Source of the DNA: Lentilactobacillus parabuchneri DSM 5707 = NBRC 107865
GTDB taxonomy: Bacteria; Bacillota; Bacilli; Lactobacillales; Lactobacillaceae
Reading direction: 5' to 3'
Assembly: GCF_001435315.1 (NCBI RefSeq)
Contig: NZ_AZGK01000002.1
Location: 262,763 to 326,762 of the forward strand
DNA: 64,000 nucleotides
The translations under genes and the position numbers were made by a program. The notes beneath the pieces are model-generated. The model saw only the letters and a list, made by a program, of their open reading frames with translations. It was not told the DNA's origin and ran no database searches. Positions 55,130 to 63,999 of the stretch are shown here, in pieces (the first letter of the stretch is position 1; every line of letters starts with the position of its first letter).

Positions 55130-56332
55130 ATGTCGACAATATATTACAATGCGAGTATGTTTGACGGAAAAAGTAAAGAGATAACCAGAAATACATGGTT
55201 TGAAGTTACTGACAGCAAAATTTCCCAAGTGGGTACTGGTAACCCGGCTAAAAAAGCTGACGAGAATATCGATTTAAAAGGAAAGTATGTCACGCCAGGA
55301 TTAATTAACGCTCATACGCATATGATGATGAATCCAGTTACTAACAAGCTGGAGTATCTTTCAGAAACTGAAGTAACAGCCACAGCCATTCAAAATCTGA
55401 GAGACTTATTAGAATCTGGTGTTACCTATATTCGAGATTGCGGTTGTGCTTTTAATACCGATATTAAGCTTCGGGACTTTGCTAAAGAACATAATCTGGA
55501 AGCTCCTGGAATTGTTGCATCCGGCCGTCCAATGTCAATGACGGGTGGTCACGGAGATTTCAAAGAAGGTGCCAATGGTGAAATTGACTGGTCCTATTTG
55601 ACTGATTCGCCAGATGAAATGCGAAAGTCCGTCAGAACAGCACTTAAGATTGGTGCCGATAATATCAAGGTAATGGCGACTGGCGGCGTTATGTCTGCCG
55701 GTGACAACATTGATGATACGGCACTGACACCTGAAGAAATGAAAGTTGCAGTTGAGGAAGCTCATCATAAGGGCAAAAAAGTTGCTGCACATGCGCAGGG
55801 AAATAGTGGTATCCAAAATGCCCTGGATGCGGGTGTAGATTCGATTGAACACGGCATCTATGTTGATGAGAAGCAAGCCGACTATATGGTTAAGCACAAT
55901 GTGTATCTCGTCCCTACTTTGAATGCGGCAGCAAGCATTAGTAAATATGGCCGTGATAAGCTCCCCTCATACATGATTCGGAAAAATGATCAAGTAAAGG
56001 CTGACTTTTTCAAGAATGTTTCGCTGGCTTTCAAGAAGGGAGTCAAAGTCATAGTTGGAACGGACGCCGGAACGCCATTTAATAGTTTTAAAACTGGTAC
56101 TTGGGAAGAAATGCAATTGCTGGTAAATGAAATCGGCGCCACTCCAAGCCAAGCTTTATTAAGTGCAACCCAATATGCGGCTAATTTGCTTGGGATCTCC
56201 GACAATTATGGCACGTTAGAACCTGGTAAGTTTGCCGATTTTTTGGTTTTAGATCAGGACCCGACTCAAAGCGTTGATGCAATTACGCAAGTCGACAAAT
56301 TGGTATTTCAGCACGGAAAACAAATTAAATAG
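55130..56332 (+). CDS. Amidohydrolase family protein, copy 2
   Basis: A 400-aa paralogue of the preceding gene with the same ligand set: NAHTHMMMNP (HxH), KVMATGGVMSAG, AAHAQGNSG, IEHGIYVDE and VGTDAGTPFN. The two align along their length, including MSMTGGHGDF and SPDEMRK, so they arose by tandem duplication. The ATG at 55130 has AAGGAG upstream; an extended frame to 55091 would run through the hairpin. The M20 dipeptidase gene follows 11 nt later. Different residues around the active site, such as Met-rich NAHTHMMMN, suggest a different substrate range. Confidence 0.85.
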   Translation: MSTIYYNASMFDGKSKEITRNTWFEVTDSKISQVGTGNPAKKADENIDLKGKYVTPGLINAHTHMMMNPVTNKLEYLSETEVTATAIQNLRDLLESGVTYIRDCGCAFNTDIKLRDFAKEHNLEAPGIVASGRPMSMTGGHGDFKEGANGEIDWSYLTDSPDEMRKSVRTALKIGADNIKVMATGGVMSAGDNIDDTALTPEEMKVAVEEAHHKGKKVAAHAQGNSGIQNALDAGVDSIEHGIYVDEKQADYMVKHNVYLVPTLNAAASISKYGRDKLPSYMIRKNDQVKADFFKNVSLAFKKGVKVIVGTDAGTPFNSFKTGTWEEMQLLVNEIGATPSQALLSATQYAANLLGISDNYGTLEPGKFADFLVLDQDPTQSVDAITQVDKLVFQHGKQIK

Positions 56333-56343
56333 GTGGTGATTAA

Positions 56344-57672
56344 ATGCAACAAAAAGAAGTTGAACAATATGCCTTAGATAATTTAGACAATGTTACGGAC
56401 TATCTACGAATTCCGAGTATCTCAGCTCAAAACAAAGGGATTAACGAAACTAACGAGTGGATCATGCAGCAGTTCAAGAATCTTGGTGCCACAAACGTCG
56501 AAAAGTGGACTGATCAGGGTGGTAATCCGGTGGTTTTCGCCGAGTTCAGTGGGACATCGGATAAGACCGTCTTGTTCTACAATCATTATGATGTTCAGCC
56601 GCCTGAGCCTTTAGACGAGTGGAAAACCCAACCATTTGAGCCAACAGTTGTTGGAGATAAACTAGTTGCTCGTGGCGTTTGTGATGATAAGGGCGAACTA
56701 ATGTCCCGGCTAACGGTGGTTAAATATTTTAATGAACATGGTGGAATTCCAGTGAATCTAAAGTTTTTCGTTGAAGGCGAAGAAGAGATCGGTAGTCCGG
56801 ATGTAGCTAAATATGTGCGTGCCCATGCAAACCAACTACAAGCTGATGTTTGTATCTGGGAAGGCGGCGGTAAAGATGAAAGTGAAAACTTCCAAATTGT
56901 CTGTGGCGCCAAAGGAATTGCCAGCTTTAATTTACATGTGAAGACTGCTGCTGCAGATCTGCATTCATCATTGGCAAGCTACGCTGACAATGCGGCTTGG
57001 CGTTTAGTTCAAGCGCTCGCATCATTGCGAACACCTGATAATCGAGTTGCTGTTGATGGTTTCTATGATGACATTGAGAAACTTACTCCTGCTGAGGAAA
57101 AAGCAACTCAGACAATGGCATTTGATGCAGATAAGGTCCGTGATAACTACGGGTTAACCCGTCCGTTTGTATATAATGATCCACGTGAAGAACTGGTTAA
57201 TGGTGCTACGATGACTATTAATGGATTAAACGCAGGCTACACGGGAGATGGCGTTAAAACAATTATTCCCAAAGAAGCCTCTGCTAAACTTGATTGTCGA
57301 CTGGCCCCCAATCAAGATCCTGAAGAGACGGCTAAATTGATCAGCAAGCAACTAGAAAAAAATGGATACGGCGATGTGAAGCTCGATTATTTATTGGGTG
57401 AAGAAGCCTTTCGAAGTGACCTGAATCATCCCTTTGTTCAGTTGAACAAGAAAGTTGCGAACGAGGTATATACGCCTCAGAAGGTCCGTTTGATTCCTAA
57501 TATGCCTGGTGGAGGTCCCATGAAACAATTTGCCGACACAGTTCATGCACCAATTGTGATGGTGGGAATTCACTATTCTGGTAGTCACCCCCATTCCCCT
57601 AATGAAAATATTCGTTTGACAGATTATCAGCAAGGAACCTATTTCTTAGCTAGATTGTTGGAAGAGTACTAA
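56344..57672 (+). CDS. M20-family dipeptidase
   Basis: A 442-aa zinc peptidase of family M20. Metal and catalytic residues are in FYNHYDVQPPEPLDEW (His, Asp), ARGVCDDKGELM (Asp), FFVEGEEEIGSP (catalytic Glu, then Glu) and IHYSGSHPHSPNENI (His). The lid domain follows the first half (GAKGIASFNLHVK). GGTGGTGATTAA precedes the ATG, 11 nt after the amidohydrolase. It would cleave dipeptides in the cytoplasm, and its operon position links it with the amidohydrolases. It resembles CNDP/Xaa-dipeptidases more than PepV. Confidence 0.9.
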   Translation: MQQKEVEQYALDNLDNVTDYLRIPSISAQNKGINETNEWIMQQFKNLGATNVEKWTDQGGNPVVFAEFSGTSDKTVLFYNHYDVQPPEPLDEWKTQPFEPTVVGDKLVARGVCDDKGELMSRLTVVKYFNEHGGIPVNLKFFVEGEEEIGSPDVAKYVRAHANQLQADVCIWEGGGKDESENFQIVCGAKGIASFNLHVKTAAADLHSSLASYADNAAWRLVQALASLRTPDNRVAVDGFYDDIEKLTPAEEKATQTMAFDADKVRDNYGLTRPFVYNDPREELVNGATMTINGLNAGYTGDGVKTIIPKEASAKLDCRLAPNQDPEETAKLISKQLEKNGYGDVKLDYLLGEEAFRSDLNHPFVQLNKKVANEVYTPQKVRLIPNMPGGGPMKQFADTVHAPIVMVGIHYSGSHPHSPNENIRLTDYQQGTYFLARLLEEY

Positions 57673-57710
57673 ATAACGAGTTAGCCTTTAAATAATAACT
57701 TTTCAATGTT

Positions 57711-57763
57711 AAACAGCTCTGCATGTTTATTATATTTGATAATAAACATGCAGAGCTGTTTTT
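57711..57763 (+). terminator. Strong terminator after the M20 gene
   Basis: A stem of about 20 bp (AACAGCTCTGCATGTTTATT with its complement ending AGAGCTGTT) and a TTTTT tail, lying between convergent genes and usable from both sides. Confidence 0.9.
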
Positions 57764-57793
57764 AGCGTATTGTTCGTAGTCCCATATTTATGA

Positions 57794-59734
57794 TTATTGG
57801 TGTTTATCCCACCAGCTTCGGGTTTCTTTGATTCTTGTAATCCTTAAATTTGGTAGCCCAATTCGAGAGACCCCATGCCATGATTGGGGATATCTGGACA
57901 TTTCGGCTTCAGTGCCGTTTTCAATAAGAGCGCTAAAGAACTCTTCACCTTGTCCAATTGGGGTCCGTGTATCCCACTCGCCTTGCATGATTAAAGTTGG
58001 TGTTGTTACATTTTTAGCGTATGCAAGAGGTGAAAATTTCCATAAGGTCTGTACATCATAGCGATCCGTGCCCATTTCTTGAGGGGTAAACATAAATCCG
58101 ATGTCACTGGTGCCTGAAAAACTAATCCAATCAGTTACAGGCCGTTGTGCAACGGCTGCGGCAAACCGGTTTGTGTGTCCCACAACCCATGTGGTCATGA
58201 AGCCTCCGTATGAACCACCTGCACAGTATTGACGGTCCTTGTCAAACTCGGCATGATTGGCAAGAACATAATCCATACCCTCCATCAAGTCGGTGTAGTC
58301 TTTTTCACCATAATGGTTAACATTTTCCTGACAGAACTTTTGTCCATAAGTTTTGCTGCCACGAGGATTGAGTAACAAAACACCATAGCCATTTGCCGCA
58401 TGAACTTGCATTTCAAAGAAAAAGTTTTCACCATAGGCAAAATGAGGACCGCCATGTACGTATAAAACGATTGGATTACTTTTTTGCGGACTGGATGGCT
58501 TCATTAGCCAACCCTCAATTGAAAGACCATCAGCGGCCTGATATGTGAATTCCTCCGGCTTCACATAGTCATGTTCAGCATCGAAATTTGCGTTAGGATT
58601 GTACAAGTCTTTTTGAGTGCCAGTCAGTGATAAGGTAGCTAGCTCGACCGGGTGATTGCCAGTTGAATAGGTAACAACTAGTTGATCACTATCCACGGAC
58701 CAGTCTGTAATTCTTTCGGGTTGATTGAAGAATGGTTCCCCATGCCCATTTGAATATAAGAACATCTTTGAATGCCCATGATAAGCGGTTCTAAAGACAA
58801 ACTTCTCGTTATCAACCCAAAAAGCATCTTCATCGCTTAGATTTTGCGTAAAATCTGAAAAGAGAAAATCAGCAACTTCTTCATCCATATCATGACCATA
58901 GTCAACAAATGCTTTGGTGTCAAATTCGTAGCCATAGACGCTGAACTGAGTGTTGGCTTTGTATTCATCGGACTGGCCAACAAAAAGCATTTTTTTGCAA
59001 TCAGGTGAAAATTTCGCGTGTTTAAAGACCCATGTGGGGTGATCAGCAGTCAGATTACTTAATTCATTGGTTGTAATACTAAGAACGAAAACTCCTTGGC
59101 CATAGTCCAGGTCGTCTTCAGGATTATTATCCATGATTAATGCGACAGACTTACCGTCACTGGAAACATCAGTTAAAGAGAAGTTGTTTTTTGAGGAATA
59201 CTTTTTATTAAATGTTTGCTTGTCGGCATCGTAACAGTAAAGTTCATAGGTGCCATCGGTTGGGTAAAAGCCAAATCCATCAGCTTTATGATTGATTCGG
59301 TAAACGTGTCGTGGCGTTGGAAATTTCTCATAAGGTTTCTTGGGAACTTCTTTAGTTTGTCTTGTTTTGAAATACACTTGATTAGTACCCTTAACAGCAT
59401 ACAGTTGCTCAATAGAATGCTCAAATGAAGTTACTTTAGCTGCTGTTCCACCAGAATATGGAACTTGAAATAATTGAAATTCAGAATCGTATTCAACCTT
59501 GGACAAGAAGAATAAGAAGTCTTTGCCGGGAACGGGTGACTTTGACGCATAGTTATCGTTATCGAAGTTACCAATGTAAGTCCCGTCCTTTCTGTATCCC
59601 ACAATATTAGAACGGTACCCATTGCTTTCTTGGTCCAGATAGGTTTGGGTCGTAAAATAATAATCTTTTGAGGCTACTGGTTGACTCAGTGTTTTTAATT
59701 TATAAAAGTCCTGTTCGGTTAACTGCTCTGTCAT
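57794..59734 (-). CDS. S9-family peptidase (acylaminoacyl peptidase type)
   Basis: A 646-aa serine peptidase with an N-terminal beta-propeller and a C-terminal alpha/beta-hydrolase domain. The catalytic Ser is in CAGGSYGGFMTTW, Asp in GEWDTRTPIGQ and His in QSWHGVSR. There is no signal peptide. AAGGAGG lies before the ATG, 12 nt after the oppA stop, so the peptidase is made together with the peptide-binding protein. It would remove N-terminal residues or acyl amino acids from imported oligopeptides. Confidence 0.92.
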   Translation of the reverse strand: MTEQLTEQDFYKLKTLSQPVASKDYYFTTQTYLDQESNGYRSNIVGYRKDGTYIGNFDNDNYASKSPVPGKDFLFFLSKVEYDSEFQLFQVPYSGGTAAKVTSFEHSIEQLYAVKGTNQVYFKTRQTKEVPKKPYEKFPTPRHVYRINHKADGFGFYPTDGTYELYCYDADKQTFNKKYSSKNNFSLTDVSSDGKSVALIMDNNPEDDLDYGQGVFVLSITTNELSNLTADHPTWVFKHAKFSPDCKKMLFVGQSDEYKANTQFSVYGYEFDTKAFVDYGHDMDEEVADFLFSDFTQNLSDEDAFWVDNEKFVFRTAYHGHSKMFLYSNGHGEPFFNQPERITDWSVDSDQLVVTYSTGNHPVELATLSLTGTQKDLYNPNANFDAEHDYVKPEEFTYQAADGLSIEGWLMKPSSPQKSNPIVLYVHGGPHFAYGENFFFEMQVHAANGYGVLLLNPRGSKTYGQKFCQENVNHYGEKDYTDLMEGMDYVLANHAEFDKDRQYCAGGSYGGFMTTWVVGHTNRFAAAVAQRPVTDWISFSGTSDIGFMFTPQEMGTDRYDVQTLWKFSPLAYAKNVTTPTLIMQGEWDTRTPIGQGEEFFSALIENGTEAEMSRYPQSWHGVSRIGLPNLRITRIKETRSWWDKHQ

Positions 59735-59746
59735 TTAAATTCCTCC

Positions 59747-61366
59747 TTATTTCCAGTATGCATAGCGGTATAGTGAGTCAGTCAATAATGAGTACTTAAG
59801 GCCACCGACTTTTGATGAAACCAAATGAACATCAGTGTTCTGATAAGTAGCAACATCTGGTTGTTGCTCCATGGCAATATTGCCTGCTTTAACCATTAGT
59901 TTCCACCGTGCTTTTCCCGAATATTTTTTAGTATCATTGACTTTTGCCATTATTTTTTCATATTCTGGATTACTCCAATGAGTGAAGTTAACGGTATTGG
60001 CTTTAGTCATAAGATTCAGATAGTCAGATGGGTCAGGAAAATCAGTGCTCCATCCAGTAGCAGTAATTTGATATTTACCACCGAACATGCGGTTAAGCTG
60101 TTGTTGTTGAGGGACAGACGTTAGATCAATTGTGACACCCTTTAATGTCTTTTCAACAGCGCTTTGAACGTATTCGCCTAACTTCTTCTGATCACTATCG
60201 TCTTCAGTTAGGAGTTGGACGGTGAGCTTCTTTTTGCCTAGTTCTTTTTGGGCTTGTTTCCAATGGGACTGAGCTTGTTTTTTATTATAAGTGAGATTAG
60301 AGTTGAGCTCTTTATTAAAGTATTTACCGTTTGATGGATCTTTTCCATCCCCCTCTGGAACCATTGACTTTGCTGGTGTGGAACCGTCCTGAAGAACATT
60401 GTTAGTCAGTTGTTTACGATCCAAAGCGTAACTCACGGCTAGTCTAAAGTTCCGATTGCTTGTGATCTTGTTCTTAGCACTAAAGCTTAGGAACCGCATT
60501 GTTCCTTTCTTTGTGTAAACAATATTTTTGGCGTACTGTTTAGCATCTTGCTTAACAAATTCACCAGAAATTAGAGTTTCTTGGATCTTGCCACTCGCAA
60601 ACATATTCTGAGCTGTTGATGGTTCTTTAACAACTTGAACGTGGACAGCGGGTAATTTAACAGCTTTTTTATCCCAGTAATTCTGGTTCTTTTTATAGAC
60701 CCAGGCATCTTTAGAAGGATCCCAACCTTGTAGTGTGAAGGGGCCATTAGACAATGTTTTGGCAGAACTGGTTCCGTACTGTTGACCATATTTTTTGACA
60801 GTTGCCGTATTCAGTGGGTAATACTCCGTCGCAGCCCGAAAGTTAAACTCTGGATCTGGTGCAGTCAAATTGACTTGTAATTGATTTTTACTCAATGCCT
60901 TAACACCAAGGGCAGTTGATGGTTTAGTCCCCTTTTGAATTTCAGCATAATTTTTGAAGCTTTGGAACCGACTGGCATACTGTGATTTTGTCTTAGGTGC
61001 AACTTGCCGATCGAAAGACGTGACAAAATCTTGAGCTGTCACAGGTTTACCATTTTGCCATTTAGCATCTTTACGTAACGTGAATGTATAGGTTGTTCCG
61101 TTATTTGATGGCTTAACAATTTTGGTAGCAACCCCAGGGACGATCTTTCCGGTGTTAGTAATGTCGTACAAGCCCTCCATGGTCTGTTTTACCATGCTTG
61201 CTGAATATACATCAGTTCCTTTATTTGGATCAGCAGTTGACGGCTCCTGGAGCATAGTTACGTTAAGTGTCTTTTGCTGCCCACTTTTCTCCTTGGTTGA
61301 AGATGAGCATGCAGCTAGTAAAAATGCACTTGCAGACACCAATCCATATGTAAATAATTTGTTCAT
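59747..61366 (-). CDS. oppA: Peptide ABC transporter substrate-binding lipoprotein
   Basis: A 539-aa solute-binding protein of the OppA/DppA family (SBP type 5). The lipoprotein signal ends in ASAFLLAACSSS, with Cys20 the modified residue. LNVTMLQEPSTADPNKGTDV and PVTAQDFVTSFDR (near residue 110) are usual for the family, as is YALDRKQLTNN. No permease or ATPase genes are adjacent, so it may serve an Opp system encoded elsewhere. It forms an operon with the S9 peptidase and follows a leader ORF and terminator, which suggests attenuation by branched-chain amino acids. Confidence 0.93.
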   Translation of the reverse strand: MNKLFTYGLVSASAFLLAACSSSTKEKSGQQKTLNVTMLQEPSTADPNKGTDVYSASMVKQTMEGLYDITNTGKIVPGVATKIVKPSNNGTTYTFTLRKDAKWQNGKPVTAQDFVTSFDRQVAPKTKSQYASRFQSFKNYAEIQKGTKPSTALGVKALSKNQLQVNLTAPDPEFNFRAATEYYPLNTATVKKYGQQYGTSSAKTLSNGPFTLQGWDPSKDAWVYKKNQNYWDKKAVKLPAVHVQVVKEPSTAQNMFASGKIQETLISGEFVKQDAKQYAKNIVYTKKGTMRFLSFSAKNKITSNRNFRLAVSYALDRKQLTNNVLQDGSTPAKSMVPEGDGKDPSNGKYFNKELNSNLTYNKKQAQSHWKQAQKELGKKKLTVQLLTEDDSDQKKLGEYVQSAVEKTLKGVTIDLTSVPQQQQLNRMFGGKYQITATGWSTDFPDPSDYLNLMTKANTVNFTHWSNPEYEKIMAKVNDTKKYSGKARWKLMVKAGNIAMEQQPDVATYQNTDVHLVSSKVGGLKYSLLTDSLYRYAYWK

Positions 61367-61390
61367 GTAATCACCCTTTCATGATTAACC

Positions 61391-61432
61391 AGAAAATAAA
61401 AAGCGGCCAGGTAAATGAATACCTAACCGCTT
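61391..61432 (-). terminator. Attenuator terminator before oppA
   Basis: On the minus strand AAGCGGTTAGGTA (61432-61420) pairs with TACCTGGCCGCTT (61413-61401): 13 bp with two G-U pairs, a 6-nt loop and TTTTTATTTT. It lies between the leader ORF and oppA. The 5' arm can instead pair with the leader ORF at 61485-61476. Confidence 0.85.
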
Positions 61433-61462
61433 AAGAGAAAACATGTGTAAGCCCAAAAAGCC

Positions 61463-61540
61463 TTAGCACAACTCGTCAAACGGCCGTCTGACTAAAATTG
61501 CTAAGACAATAATAATTAAGATAATAGTATTAACGGCCAT
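61463..61540 (-). CDS. Branched-chain amino acid-rich leader peptide (25 aa)
   Basis: A 25-codon ORF with a strong ribosome site (AAGGGAG, 8 nt before ATG). After five residues comes IILIIIVLAILV, 12 residues of which 11 are Ile, Leu or Val, followed by RRPFDELC and a stop. A promoter lies 60 nt upstream and a strong terminator 30 nt downstream. This is the architecture of leader peptides in ribosome-mediated attenuation, as known for ilv operons. A small membrane peptide is the alternative. Start, stop and ribosome site are seen; the function is inferred. Confidence 0.75.
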   Translation of the reverse strand: MAVNTIILIIIVLAILVRRPFDELC

Positions 61541-61594
61541 TTGATTTATCTCCCTTCTTCAACGTCTTTCTAATTAATCTCTAATGTGATTCTC

Positions 61595-61623
61595 ATGTTA
61601 TCGTTTAGCTAATGAAATGTCAA
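61595..61623 (-). promoter_or_regulatory. Promoter of the leader-oppA operon
   Basis: On the minus strand TTGACA (61623-61618), a 17-nt spacer and TAACAT (61600-61595). The expected transcript starts about 48 nt before the leader ORF. Confidence 0.82.
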
Positions 61624-61700
61624 CCCCCTAATTAAAAGCTGTTTTCAATTAACTCCGCTAAACAACCGTATTAGGAAAATATCCATCTTGGCATAGCAAC

Positions 61701-61940
61701 TCATACATTGCTAATTAAATGACAAAACTTTAAATATAACTGTAAAAATAGACAAAAAGGCTTAAGAGTTTGTACATGAGATAAAACTATTGACGAATAG
61801 CGATAATTGTAAATGGTACCTGTAATAACCTTGGAAAGAAGCGGATTAGTTTTTAGCGCAGTGGTTATTTGAATATTAGGAATGATGTTATTTTCAATCC
61901 CAGCATCTTGAATTTTTTTTGCAATTTTGTTGGAATTTTT
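61701..61940 (-). pseudogene. Possible gene remnant
   Basis: A frame of 79 codons without a start codon, beginning after TAA at 61943-61941. It reads as protein-like sequence (KIAKKIQDAGIENNIIPNIQ, ALKTNPLLSKVITGTIYNY) and ends at 61701. I do not recognise the family. The composition resembles real coding sequence more than noise, but evidence is weak. Confidence 0.35.
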
Positions 61941-61960
61941 TTACAGATACATAATTATAC

Positions 61961-61992
61961 AAAAAGACCTTTGGGAGAATTCCAAAGGCCCT
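61961..61992 (-). terminator. Terminator after ribokinase
   Basis: On the minus strand GGCCTTTGG pairs with CCAAAGGTC, then TTTTTG. Confidence 0.82.
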
Positions 61993-62018
61993 TATTTATT
62001 ATTTAACAATTATTAACG

Positions 62019-62936
62019 TTAATTGGTTAATGATAGGAGTTCAGTAGCTGTTGGATATGATTTTTGTGTTCCTTTTCGTGTAACTGTAACTGCTGCATAT
62101 TGGTTAGCGTGTTTGAGTGCGACCGGAATATCCTCACCCTGAGCATAGTAATGAGCAAATGAACCAATAAATGAATCTCCTGCTCCAGTTGTATCGACTG
62201 CTTTAACTTTAATAGCAGGGATGAGTTCACTATTAGTATTATTGACCCAAAGTACGCCTTTAGACCCCAGAGTTACAATAATATTTTTGACCCCCATAGT
62301 TACCATGCGAGAAGCGGCCCTTTTTATTTCATCTAGATTGGATGTTGGCATCCCGGTTAGGGTAGATAGTTCCGTTTCATTCGGTGAGAAGAAATCTACT
62401 TTAGAAACATGGTTAATATCGAGTTCTTTGTTCGCAGGGGCAGGGTTAAGCAATACCGGGATTTTAAACTCGTTTGCCAGATCGATTGCATGATAATTAG
62501 TTTCTAATGGAATCTCTTGCTGCAGTACAACAATTTTTGTGTTTTGGATTAAGTCTATATAATTATCAAGAACTGCTGGAGTTAGTTCATTATTTGCTCC
62601 CTTAATAATCAGAATACGATTATCGGAAGTTGGATCCACAAAAATGGGTGCCGCACCACTACTTTTGGAACCAACCCCCACTCCGGTGGTATCAATAGAA
62701 TTTGATTTGAAGTTCGCTAGTTGTTGTTTGCCAAATGAATCATTACCAACCATGGAAATAAAACTCACTTTTGAGCCGAGTCTTGCGGCGGCAACTGCCT
62801 GGTTGGCTCCTTTTCCACCAAATCCCATTTGGAAATCGGGGGCTTCTACTGTTTCTCCCTCGACAGGCATACGATCAATATAAGTAATTAAATCGATCAT
62901 ATTTGAGCCGATTACTAATACATCACTTTTCATCAT
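62019..62936 (-). CDS. rbsK: Ribokinase
   Basis: A 305-aa PfkB-family kinase. GFGGKGANQAVAAARLG is the first signature and VDTTGAGDSFIGSFAHY the second, with the catalytic Asp in GAGD. VIGSNMIDLITYIDRMPVEG at the N-terminus and GPxN-type NPAPANKELD are typical of ribokinase. AGGAGG precedes the ATG. It follows the DUF4432 gene by 13 nt. Ribose or a related pentose or nucleoside-derived sugar is the likely substrate; the neighbour leaves room for another sugar. Confidence 0.9.
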   Translation of the reverse strand: MMKSDVLVIGSNMIDLITYIDRMPVEGETVEAPDFQMGFGGKGANQAVAAARLGSKVSFISMVGNDSFGKQQLANFKSNSIDTTGVGVGSKSSGAAPIFVDPTSDNRILIIKGANNELTPAVLDNYIDLIQNTKIVVLQQEIPLETNYHAIDLANEFKIPVLLNPAPANKELDINHVSKVDFFSPNETELSTLTGMPTSNLDEIKRAASRMVTMGVKNIIVTLGSKGVLWVNNTNSELIPAIKVKAVDTTGAGDSFIGSFAHYYAQGEDIPVALKHANQYAAVTVTRKGTQKSYPTATELLSLTN

Positions 62937-62949
62937 ATTTTGTTCCCTC

Positions 62950-63966
62950 CTACTTTTCTAAGCCAGTTGTTACTTTAAACTCTCGAGATTCATGGGCTTT
63001 AAGCATAATTAAAGTTCCAGCTTTTTTTGCGGCAACAAATCCTTCTGGGGTACTGGTACCTGGAATCACAAATGCATTTACTTGTTGATCTGGATTATAT
63101 AATATCCAACGTGTACCGATTGGAAATTGTTTAGTTGAAAACGTGGTCAAGAAATTTTTCCCTTCTCCAATATCTACGCGAAATTCGGCATTATCCACAT
63201 ACTCTGTTAAGTTAGAAGAAAAGAATACAATTTCTGGGTCATAATGGTTTGGATCATCAAGTTTATTAATTAACTCACCAGAAGCTTTCAAACGATCGTT
63301 ATAAGCCGTCCATTCTGGTGTTGGGTGTACATGCCCTGGGATTGTTTGACGAAGCTGAAATGCATTATCAGGGACATTGGCGGTCATTTTAGCATTAGCA
63401 ACGTATGCATAATTCATATGGCACAAGTATTGGAGTGGCATTGACTGATAGTTGGAAAGATTAGTGACCTTTAACTGAATATCAAACAATCCGCTATCTT
63501 TGTGGATTGTTACGGCGGGTTCAGCTAGATAATGATATCCAAAGCCTTTGACATATTCATAACTACTATGAATAGTTATGGCATTGTCACTAAAATCCAA
63601 GTATGAATTGTCCATTTCAGACGTTGGAAATTCACCGTGCAATTGATAATTATCATCTGGGCCAGGTGTTCCATTAGCTAGTAATCCAGACGTGAATTGA
63701 AAGCATCCGTAAGTATCAGCAATACCTGGTCCTGGCAAAGGTTGTTTGAACATGTCTTTCATTTTAAGTGAAATATTATCGAACACAGCATCCCAAATAA
63801 TTAGGCCATGGAAGGGAAGGATGGTCAAAGCTCCGCGAGAGTTTTCAAGTTTTATCCCTTCAATTCCAGATTCATAGACAAACGTTGTTACAGTGAAATT
63901 ATCGTTTTTAAAAAGTTGAAATGGCATCCTTTTGAACATATCGTGGTTTAAATTCAATGAGTTCAT
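62950..63966 (-). CDS. DUF4432 / aldose-1-epimerase-like protein
   Basis: A 338-aa galactose-mutarotase-like beta-sandwich protein. GALTILPFHGLIIWDAVFDN near residue 45 is typical of DUF4432. Candidate active-site His and Glu lie in YQLHGEFPTSEMD and the mid-protein LQYLCHMNYAYV; VIPGTSTPEGFVAAKK is in the C-terminal part. No signal peptide. It is the first gene of an operon with ribokinase, behind a cre-like site, so it probably interconverts anomers or epimers of the sugar the kinase phosphorylates. Confidence 0.82.
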   Translation of the reverse strand: MNSLNLNHDMFKRMPFQLFKNDNFTVTTFVYESGIEGIKLENSRGALTILPFHGLIIWDAVFDNISLKMKDMFKQPLPGPGIADTYGCFQFTSGLLANGTPGPDDNYQLHGEFPTSEMDNSYLDFSDNAITIHSSYEYVKGFGYHYLAEPAVTIHKDSGLFDIQLKVTNLSNYQSMPLQYLCHMNYAYVANAKMTANVPDNAFQLRQTIPGHVHPTPEWTAYNDRLKASGELINKLDDPNHYDPEIVFFSSNLTEYVDNAEFRVDIGEGKNFLTTFSTKQFPIGTRWILYNPDQQVNAFVIPGTSTPEGFVAAKKAGTLIMLKAHESREFKVTTGLEK

Positions 63967-63985
63967 ATTGTTATCTCCTTAAAAT

Positions 63986-63999
63986 ATAAAGCGCTTACA
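63986..63999 (-). promoter_or_regulatory. cre-like site before the DUF4432-rbsK operon
   Basis: ATAAAGCGCTTACA is identical to the site at 27989-28002 before kduI. On the minus strand it reads TGTAAGCGCTTTAT, close to cre. The operon's promoter may lie outside the window. Confidence 0.6.

Noticed and set aside
61541-62018. A T-box riboswitch before oppA.
   Set aside because: I searched by eye for the conserved T-box sequence and specifier stem and found none; the leader ORF explains the terminator better.
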